A program made the position numbers and the translations under genes. This document shows positions 18,376-26,071 of a DNA stretch of 64,000 nt, piece by piece (the first letter of the stretch is position 1; each line of letters opens with the position of its first letter). This DNA is from Chloracidobacterium thermophilum B. GTDB lineage: Bacteria > Acidobacteriota > Blastocatellia > Chloracidobacteriales > Chloracidobacteriaceae. The DNA lies in contig NC_016024.1 of assembly GCF_000226295.1 (NCBI RefSeq), positions 1,533,501 through 1,597,500 of the forward strand, given 5' to 3'. Under the pieces are notes generated by a model. That model did no database searches. It was not told the origin of the DNA and was given only the letters and a program-made list of their open reading frames with translations.

Positions 18376-18732
18376 TCACGCGGTTTCGGCTTCGAGTGCC
18401 AGGGCTTCGGCACGGGTCAGACACCGGACGCTCCGCACATCTTCGTTCAGCACGCGCACCCGCGGGTCATTGGCGCCGAAGAAATCCTCGTAGCCGTCCA
18501 CTTCAATCACCTGCACGAACGGCGCCGTGCCGTCCCAGTCCAGCTCGTCCAGGTAGCGCAAACCGACTACCGCCTCGAAGCCGTCCACTTCCACTTCGCG
18601 CCAGCCAACCGGCACTCTGATGGTGCGCCCGCCCCACAGTTCGTAGGGCACGGTCACGTCCTCGTCGTGCCCGAAGGCTTCGGGCAGGTCAGTCGTGCAT
18701 TCGTAAACAGGCCGGTAAACCACAGTAGCCAT
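18376..18732 (-). CDS. Hypothetical protein of the integrated element, 118 aa
   Basis: An acidic small protein with no recognised domain, rich in V, D, E and aromatic residues (VPVGWREVEVDGFEAVVGLRYLDELDWDG). It has no signal peptide or membrane segment. Two consecutive ATGs occur at 18735 and 18732. GGAGG (minus strand, 18739-18743) is 6 bases from the second, so 18732 is chosen. The strong ribosome binding site argues that the gene is real. It is the last gene of the element before the yajQ side and is separated from the replication operon by the iteron block. Confidence 0.65.
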   Translation of the reverse strand: MATVVYRPVYECTTDLPEAFGHDEDVTVPYELWGGRTIRVPVGWREVEVDGFEAVVGLRYLDELDWDGTAPFVQVIEVDGYEDFFGANDPRVRVLNEDVRSVRCLTRAEALALEAETA

Positions 18733-18735
18733 CAT

Positions 18736-19305
18736 CGTCCTCCCGGCGTTTCAGGGCCGCCCGCGCCCATAGGTTGCCGCACAGACTGGCAAACGCCCGT
18801 GCCCGGCGTCAATCCGGCGTGCGGATAACAGGCTGTGACCACCGCCTGACTGCGAGTGTCCAGTTTCCGCCTGGACACAAGCCAAACCGCTGGGCACGGC
18901 TAAACCGTACACGGGCAAGGGCTTATGCGGGCTGTGTCCATGTGTCCACAAATTTCGCGCATAGGGGGGGGTATATATACGCATGATGCATGCACATCAC
19001 TGACACAATCCCTTTTCAGCATTACGCCAGACATGCCCCATTGCATCTCCCGCTTACACTGCACGCTCCGCTTGTAAGGCTATATTTCTAATTTTCTGGA
19101 TTTCTGGACACACTATATATAAACCGTTAGCAGCTAATAGTTTAGACGTGTCCAGCGGTTTGGACGCAAGCTGGACACAGTGGACATAGAGGGCAAAACA
19201 AAAACCGGCATTGCTGCCGGCTGTGGGTTTTGAGTACTTCGGGATGGGCCGGGTGGAACAGTCCGGGCCGGACTGCCTGCCCGCACTGCCTGCCTGCCGG
19301 GATTA
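18736..19305. other. Non-coding AT-rich block with GTGTCCA iterons, candidate replication origin
   Basis: No convincing gene lies in this 570-bp stretch. It contains at least eight copies of GTGTCCA/TGGACAC: 18856-18863, 18871-18878, 18934-18940, 18942-18949, 19104-19111, 19148-19155 and 19171-19178, plus a partial TGGACAT at 19181-19187. Two pairs form GTGTCCAG...CTGGACAC inverted repeats (spacers 7 and 15 bases). AT-rich tracts with TATATATA lie at 18971-18979 and 19114-19121. Repeats plus an AT-rich tract next to replication genes are typical of iteron origins in plasmids and satellites. The G8 run at 18964-18971 is also unusual. Confidence 0.55.
19194..19221 (-). terminator. Intrinsic terminator of the element's replication operon
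   Basis: On the minus strand, GCCGGC and GCCGG form a stem with a 6-base loop (AGCAAT), followed by TTTTTGTTTT. It lies 85 bp after the stop of the TerS-like gene, where an operon terminator would be expected. Confidence 0.75.
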
Positions 19306-19842
19306 TCAGAGTAGTTCGCCCGCGCCGTTTGCGCCCGGCTCCATCACCCCGTAGCTCCGTTCGATGACGATTTCCGTCTTGCCCGTGGCGTCATCCAGCC
19401 CGTGGCTGACACGCTCCATCCGTTGCAGGTTGGTCAACGTCTCGCTGGAAATCTTTGCCGCCTTGAGCGTCTCGAAGGCCAGCCGCTTGTCGTCCAGCGT
19501 CTCCGCCGCCCGGTGAGCTTCCAGCCCGCGCCAGAGCAGTTCCCGCACCTGTTCGGCTTCCGCCTGATGACGCCGGATAACGTCCGCCGCCAGTTCCGCC
19601 GCCGTGTCAATCGCCGCCGCCCTTTTTTCCGGGTCGGTGATGGCTGTGCCGGTGACTTGCGCCATGGCTTTGCGCCGCACCATTTCCGCCGCGTCCGTCC
19701 CATCGCCCCAGCCTTCGGCTTTGGCGCGCCGGACAATGGCTGCCTTGTCAATGCCGTACCGGGATGCCAGCAGCCCGAAGCTCAATCCGGCTTCCCGTTC
19801 CGCACGAATCTGCGCCCATGTGTCACGCGATAGTCTTGGCAT
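19306..19842 (-). CDS. HTH protein resembling phage terminase small subunits
   Basis: A 178-residue protein. The N-terminus carries a helix-turn-helix (SRDTWAQIRAEREAG, then LLASRYGIDKAAIVRRAKAEGW, residues 5-45) of the kind found in terminase small subunits (TerS), which recognise packaging sites on phage DNA. It continues as a long charged helical region (AAELAADVIRRHQAEAEQVRELLWRG, residues 82-150) suited to oligomerisation. No large terminase subunit is in the element, as in satellites that redirect a helper phage's packaging motor. GAGG lies 9 bases before the ATG. The TerS assignment is inferred from domain order and context; a general DNA-binding regulator is the alternative. Confidence 0.55.
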   Translation of the reverse strand: MPRLSRDTWAQIRAEREAGLSFGLLASRYGIDKAAIVRRAKAEGWGDGTDAAEMVRRKAMAQVTGTAITDPEKRAAAIDTAAELAADVIRRHQAEAEQVRELLWRGLEAHRAAETLDDKRLAFETLKAAKISSETLTNLQRMERVSHGLDDATGKTEIVIERSYGVMEPGANGAGELL

Positions 19843-19864
19843 AGCTTGTTACCTCGTCAGTCGG

Positions 19865-20992
19865 TTATGCCACAGCGCACGGCTGTGCGCCGTCTGTAAT
19901 CGTCTCTGGCGCGTTCTGCGCCGGGATTGTGTGGGTTGGGTTGTCCAGCAGCGCCAGAATCTCGATAAAGGCTTCCAGCTTCGAGACGGCCATAGGCAGG
20001 CTTTCACGCGCTTCCTGTTCGAGCTTGTCCAGGTAGCCAAGCAGCCACGCACTGGCTGTGCTTCGGCGCGCTTCCTGCAATCGCCACTGGAAGGCGGTTT
20101 CGGGGCTGCCGGTGACGAACACGGCTGCCAGCCACAGCCACGTCGGGCTGGTACGTGCGTCAATATAGCCCTCCATCCCTTCGCCTGCTCCCGGCGGGTT
20201 GCTGACGGCTTTGCGCGCCAGCTTCGCCAGGTAGCAGCGTGCGACAGGTTCCGTCTCTGCCCTGAAAGCGGCTTCGATGCGTTCGAGTATCGCCTTCCGC
20301 CCCCCGGTGTCCCCCCGTACCAGCCGCTTGCCGTCCGGGTCAACGGCAACGTCGTTCAGCGCCCAACTCATGTGCAGCGCCGCCAGCCGGTTCAGGAAGT
20401 CTCCGGGAGTGCCGGGTTGCAGGTAGGCTTCGAGTTCCTGACGCACAGACTCCACCGGGTACTTGTGGATGTCCCGGCGTAGCTGTTCGAGAAACAGCCG
20501 TAGTGCCGGGTCGGTTTCCATTGCCAGGCAGCCGTCAATCTGCGCCTGCAACCGCGCCACGTCGTCCGCTTGGCTGTCCGCTTTGCCGGGCTGTGTACTT
20601 TGCCCTGTAGTGCCTTTGGACGCATTCTGTGGCGCGTCTGAAGGTAAAGTGTCAACCGCCGGTTCAGCGCGCGTCTGTGCCTGTCTGAATGCGCCCGAAG
20701 TATTCGTCCGGGTTGGGCTGGCGGGCTGGCGGGCGTGTGCCGGGGTTGACGGTGACGTGCCGGACGCCTTGCGCAGCAGGTTGGCAACGCTTCCTTCCAC
20801 GTCCGGCTCGAACGGCTCGAAGCGTGACTTCGCCGCCGGTGACGATTCACCCGCCGGGAGTGCGCCGGCATCCACTTCGCCGGACTGTGTACTTTGCCCT
20901 GTAATGCCGCCAGACGCATTCTGCGTTGCGGGTGTGCGGGTTGGGTCATCCCGAAAGAAATCAAACAGAATGCCTGTGCCAATGACTTTCAT
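19865..20992 (-). CDS. Unknown element protein with internal duplication, 375 aa
   Basis: No recognised family. The first ~140 residues are low-complexity (P, S, T, A, G, Q) and contain two near copies of QNASxGxTGQSTQ (residues ~25-36 and ~121-133), with a degenerate third near the C-terminus. Residues ~145-340 are predicted helical (DVARLQAQIDGCLAMETDPALRLFLEQLRRDIHKYP; EPVARCYLAKLARKAVSNPPG). The start codon overlaps the stop of the primase-helicase gene (ATGA, 20989-20992), so the two are translationally coupled. This suggests a replication-accessory or packaging role, but none can be shown. Confidence 0.7.
   Translation of the reverse strand: MKVIGTGILFDFFRDDPTRTPATQNASGGITGQSTQSGEVDAGALPAGESSPAAKSRFEPFEPDVEGSVANLLRKASGTSPSTPAHARQPASPTRTNTSGAFRQAQTRAEPAVDTLPSDAPQNASKGTTGQSTQPGKADSQADDVARLQAQIDGCLAMETDPALRLFLEQLRRDIHKYPVESVRQELEAYLQPGTPGDFLNRLAALHMSWALNDVAVDPDGKRLVRGDTGGRKAILERIEAAFRAETEPVARCYLAKLARKAVSNPPGAGEGMEGYIDARTSPTWLWLAAVFVTGSPETAFQWRLQEARRSTASAWLLGYLDKLEQEARESLPMAVSKLEAFIEILALLDNPTHTIPAQNAPETITDGAQPCAVA
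20591..20923. repeat. Two copies of a ~39-bp segment inside the 375-aa gene
   Basis: CTGTGTACTTTGCCCTGTA occurs at 20591-20609 and 20885-20903. Each copy is followed by TGCC, four variable bases and GACGCATTCTG. The copies are 294 bp apart, in frame, and produce the repeated peptide in the encoded protein. Confidence 0.85.
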
Positions 20993-23900
20993 TCGTCACC
21001 TCCCAGCTTTTCCAGCGCTTCATCCAGCGCCTTGTCTGGTATGCAGAAAAGACGCTTGTATCCCTTCACCAGGCGTACGGTCACGGTATCCCGCCCGCCG
21101 CTTGTTTTCAGCACATTCAAGTCTGCCAGCGTCTTTCTGGCGAGTTTGAAGTCAAATCCACGCACCGCGTCCTTGAAGCCTTCGGGAGTGAACAGGTATT
21201 CCCGCCCGTCATCTGTATCGCGGTAGTAACCGGCCCGGTCATGTACGACTACATCCTTAGTGCATTCGCTGAACTTCGAGTCGCCGTACTTGTCAATGAA
21301 GTCGCGCATCCGGCGCAGTATGTCCACCTGCTCGAAGTCGGTTCCGGCAGCCCGTCTCCGGGCCCACAGCCGGTAGCAGTAACGCGCCGCGTCAAATGCC
21401 GTCCCCCGCTGCCAGCCGGTAATGCCATACCGGGTTGCCAGTTCGCCGGCCAAAGCCACCAGCGCCATTGAAGTCAGCACGCGGCTGGCTTGTGCGCCTA
21501 CCGGCACGCCGTCGCTTTCAACCGCCCTGCGCAGACGGGCAACGCACTCGCTTAGTTCCGAGTCCAGCCCGTTCATATCATCGCAAACAAGCCGTTCCAG
21601 AAACGCCCGCAAAGGCGTGCCGTAGTACCGACGGACAGCCTGGCGCAAGGTATCAGCAAGGGTTTCGCCCGACTTGTAGCCGTGGAGTTCCGTGAACGCG
21701 CCGTACCGTTCTTCCGCCGGGATTTCAATAAACCGCACAACCTGCCCGGCGTTGACGCTGCGTTTGTCCTTGTCCATCGCCAGCAGCGTTTCCAGCGTCT
21801 TTTCGCCGGTCGAAAGCGCCGCCACCCGCCAGCGTTGCGTTGGCGCCGCCCCTACGCCGTGCTTGTACACCGTGGCGCGTTGCTTGGCTGCGCCATTCGC
21901 CAGTGTGTAAATCGCGCCATCCAGCACATCCGGCTTCACCTGCCCGATTTCGTCCAGCGCCAGGAAGCCATCACAGTACGTTAGCGCCTTCTGCTCCAGC
22001 CCGTTATCTGTAGCCCGCCAGGTTGCTACCAGCTCCGGCGGCCCGACAACGGAGTTTGCCGCTAGCAGGCAGGTCGTCTTGCCGGTCGTACTCCGCCCGA
22101 CAAGCTGTGCCAGTACGGAGTTATGATCGGTCAGCTTGAGTAACGGCCCGGCAAAAGCCAGAGAGATTGAGAACACCAGCAAGGGGTTCCCTGTAGCCAA
22201 CGCCGCAACCGACTTCTGCCAATCCGCAAGCTCGCCACTCGTCAGAGGTTCATTTGTCGCCCGCTTGCCCGTGAACAGGATGGTGACGCCCTTCCCTATG
22301 GTGACATCCGGGAAAACGTACTGCTGCTTGTGCCAGCCGGTACGCTCTGTGGTGTATTCCCACTGGGGTGAGGATTGTTGCAGGTATTCCTCAAGCCGTG
22401 CCCTGGCGCTCTTGCTGTGGGTCTCCAGTGTGGCGCCTTCGTCCAACAGAGTTTTACGATATTCCAGTGAAGCCAGTTCCTTGCGGGGTAGCACTACATC
22501 ACGCCAGCCGCTTCCGTCATAAACATCCAGCCTTACGCCTTGGGCACCGTCAGGCCACTCGATGGTTCGCGCCTTCCGCCGGATCGGGCTACACAGCCAG
22601 GTTTCCGTCGGCACCGGCACGACTTTCCCAAACTGTTTTTCGTGTTCGATGCCACAGTGATAGACGCCTGCCTTGTATTCCTGTTCGCCGATGACCGCCG
22701 GCTCTTCGAGCAGCCAGTAGCACGGGCGTTCGTCCAGTCCGGGCCGGACGGGTTGCGACAGGATGCTCTCGACATCAACCTGCCGGCGCACAGCGTCCAG
22801 ACCTTCCGCCCGCGCCAGGTCGTTGAAGTCGGTGTCCTTTTCGCCGCGTTCCCCTGACCAGGGCGGAACGACAACCACCGCCCCGACAGAGCAGGCTGCC
22901 TTTTCGGCTTTGGTGACCCCGGGGTTGCCGGCGGTTTTCCAGTCGTCATCGGCGCAGATGACCAGCTTTTGCCCTGGGAACTTCTCCCGCAGGGCGCGCG
23001 CCGCCGGCAGCAGGTTGCCGCAATTCATCGCCGCCGCAACCGGTAACCCGGTAGCCTCGTGCAGCGTTGCGCCCGTTGCCCATCCCTCGCAGACAAGGAT
23101 AGCCTTGCCGCGCTCAAAATCCTCGCGCGTGCCGAACGGATGAAACAGCCCGGAGACGCGCCCGCCCTTGAGAAACCGCTTTCCGCCGTCCGGCTGGATA
23201 AGCTGAAGGTTCCATATTTGCCACTCGGCATCGCGTAGCGGAACGAACAGTACGTCGGAGAGTCCGCCCCATCCGGTGCGCGCACTGTGGGGCTGAACGT
23301 TTTTGCGTTGCAGGTAGGGGTTGTCGGTGGTAGCAGCCCTTGACCGCCGCCACAGACGCTCCGCCTTGCCCTTTGCTACCAGGTGCCTTGCCTGTTCTTC
23401 CCGTTGCTGCGCCTCCCTGATCTGGCGTAGTTCCCGGTCGAAAGCTTCCTTCTCCCCGGACGTGGACGGTTCCCGGGAGTGCCATTCGTGGTGCTCACCG
23501 GTACGCCAGTCGCCAAACTCGATGAAGTACGATTCCTTCCCCCTCCCGTACTTCACCCGCGTGACACGGGCCCACCCGGATAGACTACTTCCGGTCGTCT
23601 TGAAGCGAATCGGGGTTTTCCCTGTCTCGTACAGCTTCTCCGGGGCGCCGCCCAGCGTTTCACGGATAAGGTGCAGCGCGAAGCCTAGCGGGTCTTCGTG
23701 ACTCCACGGCACAGATTTTTTATCCGGCTTGCTGTCCGGCGCGGCTGTGTCCGCCGCCTTGCCGGAGTCGTCTGGCGCGGCTTTCCGGGGCGCCTTGCCG
23801 GTGCGCTTGCTAGTGTGTTCTGGCGTGGCTTTCCGGGGTGATTTGCCGGCGCGCTTGCCGGTGTGTTTTGGCGCGGCTTTTTTAGCCGGCTTGCCAGGCT

Positions 23901-24177
23901 TTTCCGGCGCAGGGTTTTCCGGCGGCAGTCCTGCCGGTGCGGTTACCGGGGCTTTCGGGGCGCGCCCGCTTTTCCGCGCCCTGCCGGTTTCTGTCTTGCG
24001 CGGCCCGTCGTGGCGCAGCAGTTCCGTCGTGGGCGCCCCGTTGAGACTGGACGCTCCCGCCCGCGCCACACGCCGTCCGCGCGTCTTTTTCCGCGGCCCG
24101 TCATCCGGCAAAGGCCCTGCCTGAACGGGTTGGGGTTGTCCGTGCAGAGAATCCTGTGTAGTATTCAACTCAAACAT
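20989..24177 (-). CDS. Toprim and DUF927 primase-helicase
   Basis: A 1062-residue replication protein. Residues ~1-150 are Lys/Ala/Pro-rich with 16-residue repeats. A primase-like toprim domain follows (CEGWATGAT near residue 362; ADDD near 409). The C-terminal half is a DUF927 helicase with Walker A GRSTTGKT near residue 690 and Walker B FLALDEIG near 736. Such proteins prime and unwind DNA in plasmids, phages and satellites. The open frame extends to 24252. ATG 24177 is chosen because GGAGG lies 5-6 bases upstream, although MEEK at 24189 is possible. It sits 81 bp after the RepA-like gene and overlaps the next gene by 4 bp. Confidence 0.85.
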   Translation of the reverse strand: MFELNTTQDSLHGQPQPVQAGPLPDDGPRKKTRGRRVARAGASSLNGAPTTELLRHDGPRKTETGRARKSGRAPKAPVTAPAGLPPENPAPEKPGKPAKKAAPKHTGKRAGKSPRKATPEHTSKRTGKAPRKAAPDDSGKAADTAAPDSKPDKKSVPWSHEDPLGFALHLIRETLGGAPEKLYETGKTPIRFKTTGSSLSGWARVTRVKYGRGKESYFIEFGDWRTGEHHEWHSREPSTSGEKEAFDRELRQIREAQQREEQARHLVAKGKAERLWRRSRAATTDNPYLQRKNVQPHSARTGWGGLSDVLFVPLRDAEWQIWNLQLIQPDGGKRFLKGGRVSGLFHPFGTREDFERGKAILVCEGWATGATLHEATGLPVAAAMNCGNLLPAARALREKFPGQKLVICADDDWKTAGNPGVTKAEKAACSVGAVVVVPPWSGERGEKDTDFNDLARAEGLDAVRRQVDVESILSQPVRPGLDERPCYWLLEEPAVIGEQEYKAGVYHCGIEHEKQFGKVVPVPTETWLCSPIRRKARTIEWPDGAQGVRLDVYDGSGWRDVVLPRKELASLEYRKTLLDEGATLETHSKSARARLEEYLQQSSPQWEYTTERTGWHKQQYVFPDVTIGKGVTILFTGKRATNEPLTSGELADWQKSVAALATGNPLLVFSISLAFAGPLLKLTDHNSVLAQLVGRSTTGKTTCLLAANSVVGPPELVATWRATDNGLEQKALTYCDGFLALDEIGQVKPDVLDGAIYTLANGAAKQRATVYKHGVGAAPTQRWRVAALSTGEKTLETLLAMDKDKRSVNAGQVVRFIEIPAEERYGAFTELHGYKSGETLADTLRQAVRRYYGTPLRAFLERLVCDDMNGLDSELSECVARLRRAVESDGVPVGAQASRVLTSMALVALAGELATRYGITGWQRGTAFDAARYCYRLWARRRAAGTDFEQVDILRRMRDFIDKYGDSKFSECTKDVVVHDRAGYYRDTDDGREYLFTPEGFKDAVRGFDFKLARKTLADLNVLKTSGGRDTVTVRLVKGYKRLFCIPDKALDEALEKLGGDE
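23774..23869. repeat. 48-bp tandem repeat coding a 16-residue basic repeat
   Basis: Two 48-bp units (23774-23821, 23822-23869) and the start of a third encode the KAxPxHTxKRxGKxPRK-type repeats in the N-terminal tail of the primase-helicase. The composition resembles histone H1 or AlgP-type DNA-binding tails. Confidence 0.8.
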
Positions 24178-24258
24178 TTTTTCCTCCATTAGCGGCCCGA
24201 TACGGCGCGTATCCGTACCGGGCTGTAACTTTTGGTCACTGATTTCGCGCAATCCCGT

Positions 24259-25128
24259 TCAGAAGGGTGGCGGTTCGTTTATCGCCTTGCCGGACTCGTC
24301 GCACTCCACCAGTACCGGCACTGTGGTGGGAGCGTTACCGTCCCACCACTCCGGTGGGAGCAGGGTTTTGTGAATGATGAAGTGGCGCGCGGCTGGCGGC
24401 TCGAAGTCCTTGGCCTTGGTGCAGGCAAACGTCCGCACCCTGTTCTGCTTCACTTCAAGCTGGTAAATCACGTCCATCGCCGCCGGCAGCGATGAGTAGC
24501 CGCGCGCGCGCCCCTTATCGCTGTGACCGGAGTGATGGACAATCAGCACGGTGCAGCCATAGCGAAGGCGCATCGCGTCGCACGCGGTCAGGAAGCCGCC
24601 CATACCGCCGGCACTGTTCTCATCGCCGGTAAAGCAGCGCGCCAAGGTGTCAATAACCACCAGCAGCGGCTTCCCGTACCGGATGGCAACCGCGTCAATG
24701 CCCTCGATAACCGCGCCTACGCTGTCGGGCAGTCCGGCAATGCACTCTGAAAAGAGCAGCGGCACATCGGGAGACGATTCCTGTCCGTTCACCCTTTCCC
24801 ACGCGGCCAGCCGCCGGGCCAGCCCCCGGTAGCCTTCGCCCGCCAGGTAGATTGCCGTCCCCCGCCGGGTCTGGCGTCCGCACCAGGCGCGTCCGGTTGC
24901 GACAGACGCGGCCCAGTCCAGCGCCAGCAGCGACTTTCCGGCTGCCGGTTCGCCGAACAGAAGGGCGAGCGTATTGGCTTCGAGAAAACCTTGAATCAGC
25001 CAATCGTGCGACAGCGGGTTGCGCCGCAGCTCGAAAGCCGATGTCATCCTGAATCTCCGGCCGCGCCCTGACGCATTGTTCAGCGCCGGTTCCAGTTGAC
25101 CGTTCGTGCAGTTAGATTTAGCTTCCAT
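24259..25128 (-). CDS. RepA-like AAA/RecA-fold ATPase
   Basis: A 289-residue ATPase of the RecA-fold AAA_25/RepA type, typically a hexameric replicative helicase or its loader in plasmids and satellites. Walker A GEPAAGKS is near residue 56, Walker B LLVVIDTLAR near residue 152, and the sensor-like segment VLIVHHSGHSDKGRARGYS near residue 198. The N-terminal ~35 residues lack homology. A downstream ATG (MTSAFELRRNPL, residue 28) is possible, but AAGG lies upstream of the ATG at 25128. It precedes the primase-helicase and probably works with it at the iteron block. Confidence 0.83.
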   Translation of the reverse strand: MEAKSNCTNGQLEPALNNASGRGRRFRMTSAFELRRNPLSHDWLIQGFLEANTLALLFGEPAAGKSLLALDWAASVATGRAWCGRQTRRGTAIYLAGEGYRGLARRLAAWERVNGQESSPDVPLLFSECIAGLPDSVGAVIEGIDAVAIRYGKPLLVVIDTLARCFTGDENSAGGMGGFLTACDAMRLRYGCTVLIVHHSGHSDKGRARGYSSLPAAMDVIYQLEVKQNRVRTFACTKAKDFEPPAARHFIIHKTLLPPEWWDGNAPTTVPVLVECDESGKAINEPPPF

Positions 25129-25199
25129 ATAAGCCTTTTTCCTTTCCCGGCCCGGTCACAGTCTCCCTCTGTGCCGGGTCGAAACTTTTAGGAACCCAC

Positions 25200-25418
25200 C
25201 TAAGCTGACGTGGCGTTATCGCCAGCATTACGTGAACGCGCATCCAGCCATTTCAGCACGTCACTTCTGCGCCAGCCGACAACGCGCGGCCCCAGTTGAA
25301 TCCGCTTTGGGAAAAGCCCTTTCTTTTCCCATTTGTAGATTGACGCCCGGCACACACGCACCAGCGCCACCACGTCAGAACAACGTAAAACCCGGTCGGT
25401 TTCTTCGATTGCCCTCAT
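25200..25418 (-). CDS. alpA: AlpA-family HTH regulator / excisionase
   Basis: A 72-residue MerR-fold protein of the AlpA/excisionase group. The winged HTH is visible: VLRCSDVVALVRVCRASIYKWEKKGLFPKRIQLGPRVVGWRRSDVLKWL, given here only as a residue range (9-57). In P4-like satellites AlpA activates the integrase or excision and early genes. It is the first gene after the operator/promoter at 25509-25565, and the RepA-like gene starts 71 bp downstream on the same strand, so it leads the replication operon. Confidence 0.85.
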   Translation of the reverse strand: MRAIEETDRVLRCSDVVALVRVCRASIYKWEKKGLFPKRIQLGPRVVGWRRSDVLKWLDARSRNAGDNATSA

Positions 25419-25508
25419 TCCGCAGCACCCCTACGAATAGTGTCTGTGTAAACGCCACCGCCAAGTGCTTGCGCTTGGTGCGCGGCTTTACACGCTCATA
25501 GTCAAGCA

Positions 25509-25538
25509 TATATAACGCGACCTGTCAAAGCGCGTCAA
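25509..25538 (-). promoter_or_regulatory. Predicted promoter of the alpA-replication operon
   Basis: On the minus strand, TTGACG (25533-25538) and TATATA (25509-25514) are 18 bp apart, about 90 bp before the alpA start. The -35 box lies within the inverted repeat at 25532-25565. Confidence 0.5.
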
Positions 25539-25565
25539 TGAGCGCGTTAATACCGGTATTGACGC
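25532..25565. promoter_or_regulatory. Palindromic operator overlapping the element's early promoter
   Basis: GCGTCAAT (25532-25539) and ATTGACGC (25558-25565) form an 8-bp inverted repeat. Inside it is a perfect 12-bp palindrome AATACCGGTATT (25549-25560). The left arm covers the predicted -35 box, so a bound repressor would block the replication operon. No separate repressor gene is obvious; AlpA or a helper-phage product could be the ligand. Confidence 0.55.
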
Positions 25566-25588
25566 ACACTTTTTGCTTTTTCGGGCAC

Positions 25589-25616
25589 GGAAAAGCACCG
25601 CACGACGGCGGTGCTT
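25589..25616 (-). terminator. Terminator after the frameshifted element gene
   Basis: Minus strand: AAGCACCGC and GCGGTGCTT form a 9-bp stem with a 6-base loop (25593-25616), followed by TTTTCC. It lies 25 bp beyond the -1 frame stop at 25642, matching the end of the integrase transcript. In the 0 frame the ORF would read through it. Confidence 0.6.
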
Positions 25617-25641
25617 CGAGTGTGTCATCGCTCTGATAGGA

Positions 25642-26051
25642 TTATGTGTTTTCTGCCCCCTGCAGGTATCGGCGAATCGTCGCCTCGGAGGGCTTTTCCC
25701 CCGAAAAAAAGTTTCAAACTTTTTTACCAGATGTTTGCGTAATGACCTTTTTGATGTGCGCTTATGCGCCTGTAGCTCTCTGGCTTTCGCTCTGACTTTC
25801 TCTACGGGTTCGTCCCGCCCTTCCCATCGCTTCTGGATGGCAGTGCGGCCGCGCGCCGTAACGGTTCCCTTTGCGAGCTTTTCCGGCAGGCTGGACGGGT
25901 CGGCTTCCCGAAGGGCATCCCGCAATTCCCGATAGACGACAGCCAGTTCCGGCTTTCTTTTCTCCCAGAAGCCGATTGCCCTGGTAAGTCCGCTGTCTAT
26001 TTCCCGGTGGGCTTCAGCAATCTCACGGAAGTTTTCGAGAAAGGCTGCCAG
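25642..26051 (-). CDS. Small element protein requiring -1 frameshift (CTG start)
   Basis: Unknown protein, ~136 residues, helical and charged (FREIAEAHREIDSGLTRAIG; RTAIQKRWEGRDEPVEKVRA). The frame opens right after a TGA at 26052-26054 and has no ATG or GTG; the first codon CTG (26051-26049) has AGGA 9 bases upstream, 20 bp beyond the integrase stop. In the 0 frame it runs past the terminator to 25488 with an implausible basic tail. A -1 shift at T_TTT_TTT (25710-25704) instead gives SGEKPSEATIRRYLQGAENT and a TAA at 25642, before the terminator. The shifted end looks like a genuine HTH-type helix. It may be programmed frameshifting, polymerase slippage, a one-base mutation or a sequencing error. 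Confidence 0.55.
25704..25726 (-). promoter_or_regulatory. Slippery heptamers and poly-A/T palindrome at the frameshift site
   Basis: In the 0 frame of the minus strand, A_AAA_AAG (25725-25719) is followed by T_TTT_TTT (25710-25704). Both fit the X_XXY_YYZ pattern. Bases 25705-25725 form a perfect 10-bp inverted repeat with a single central base. A shift at the first heptamer would stop at once (GTT TGA), while a shift at the second gives the sensible C-terminus. Confidence 0.5.
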
Positions 26052-26071
26052 TCAGTGACTTCCTGCTGGTT

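Noticed and set aside
18751-18984. 77-codon minus-strand frame in the iteron block
   Set aside because: It covers repeated GTGTCCA motifs, has no ribosome binding site, and its composition is not protein-like.
18856-19187. CRISPR array from the repeated GTGTCCA motif
   Set aside because: The repeats are only 7-8 bp, in both orientations and irregularly spaced, and no cas gene is present.
25488-25641. 0-frame C-terminal tail of the small element gene
   Set aside because: It reads through the terminator hairpin and into the operator/promoter, and gives a highly basic tail without structure. The -1 frame is far more plausible.
25573-25935. 120-codon + strand frame opposite the frameshifted element gene
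   Set aside because: Its translation contains long Cys/Ser/Phe runs over the poly-A/T palindrome, and it lacks a ribosome binding site. The minus strand has the protein-like sequence and the terminator.
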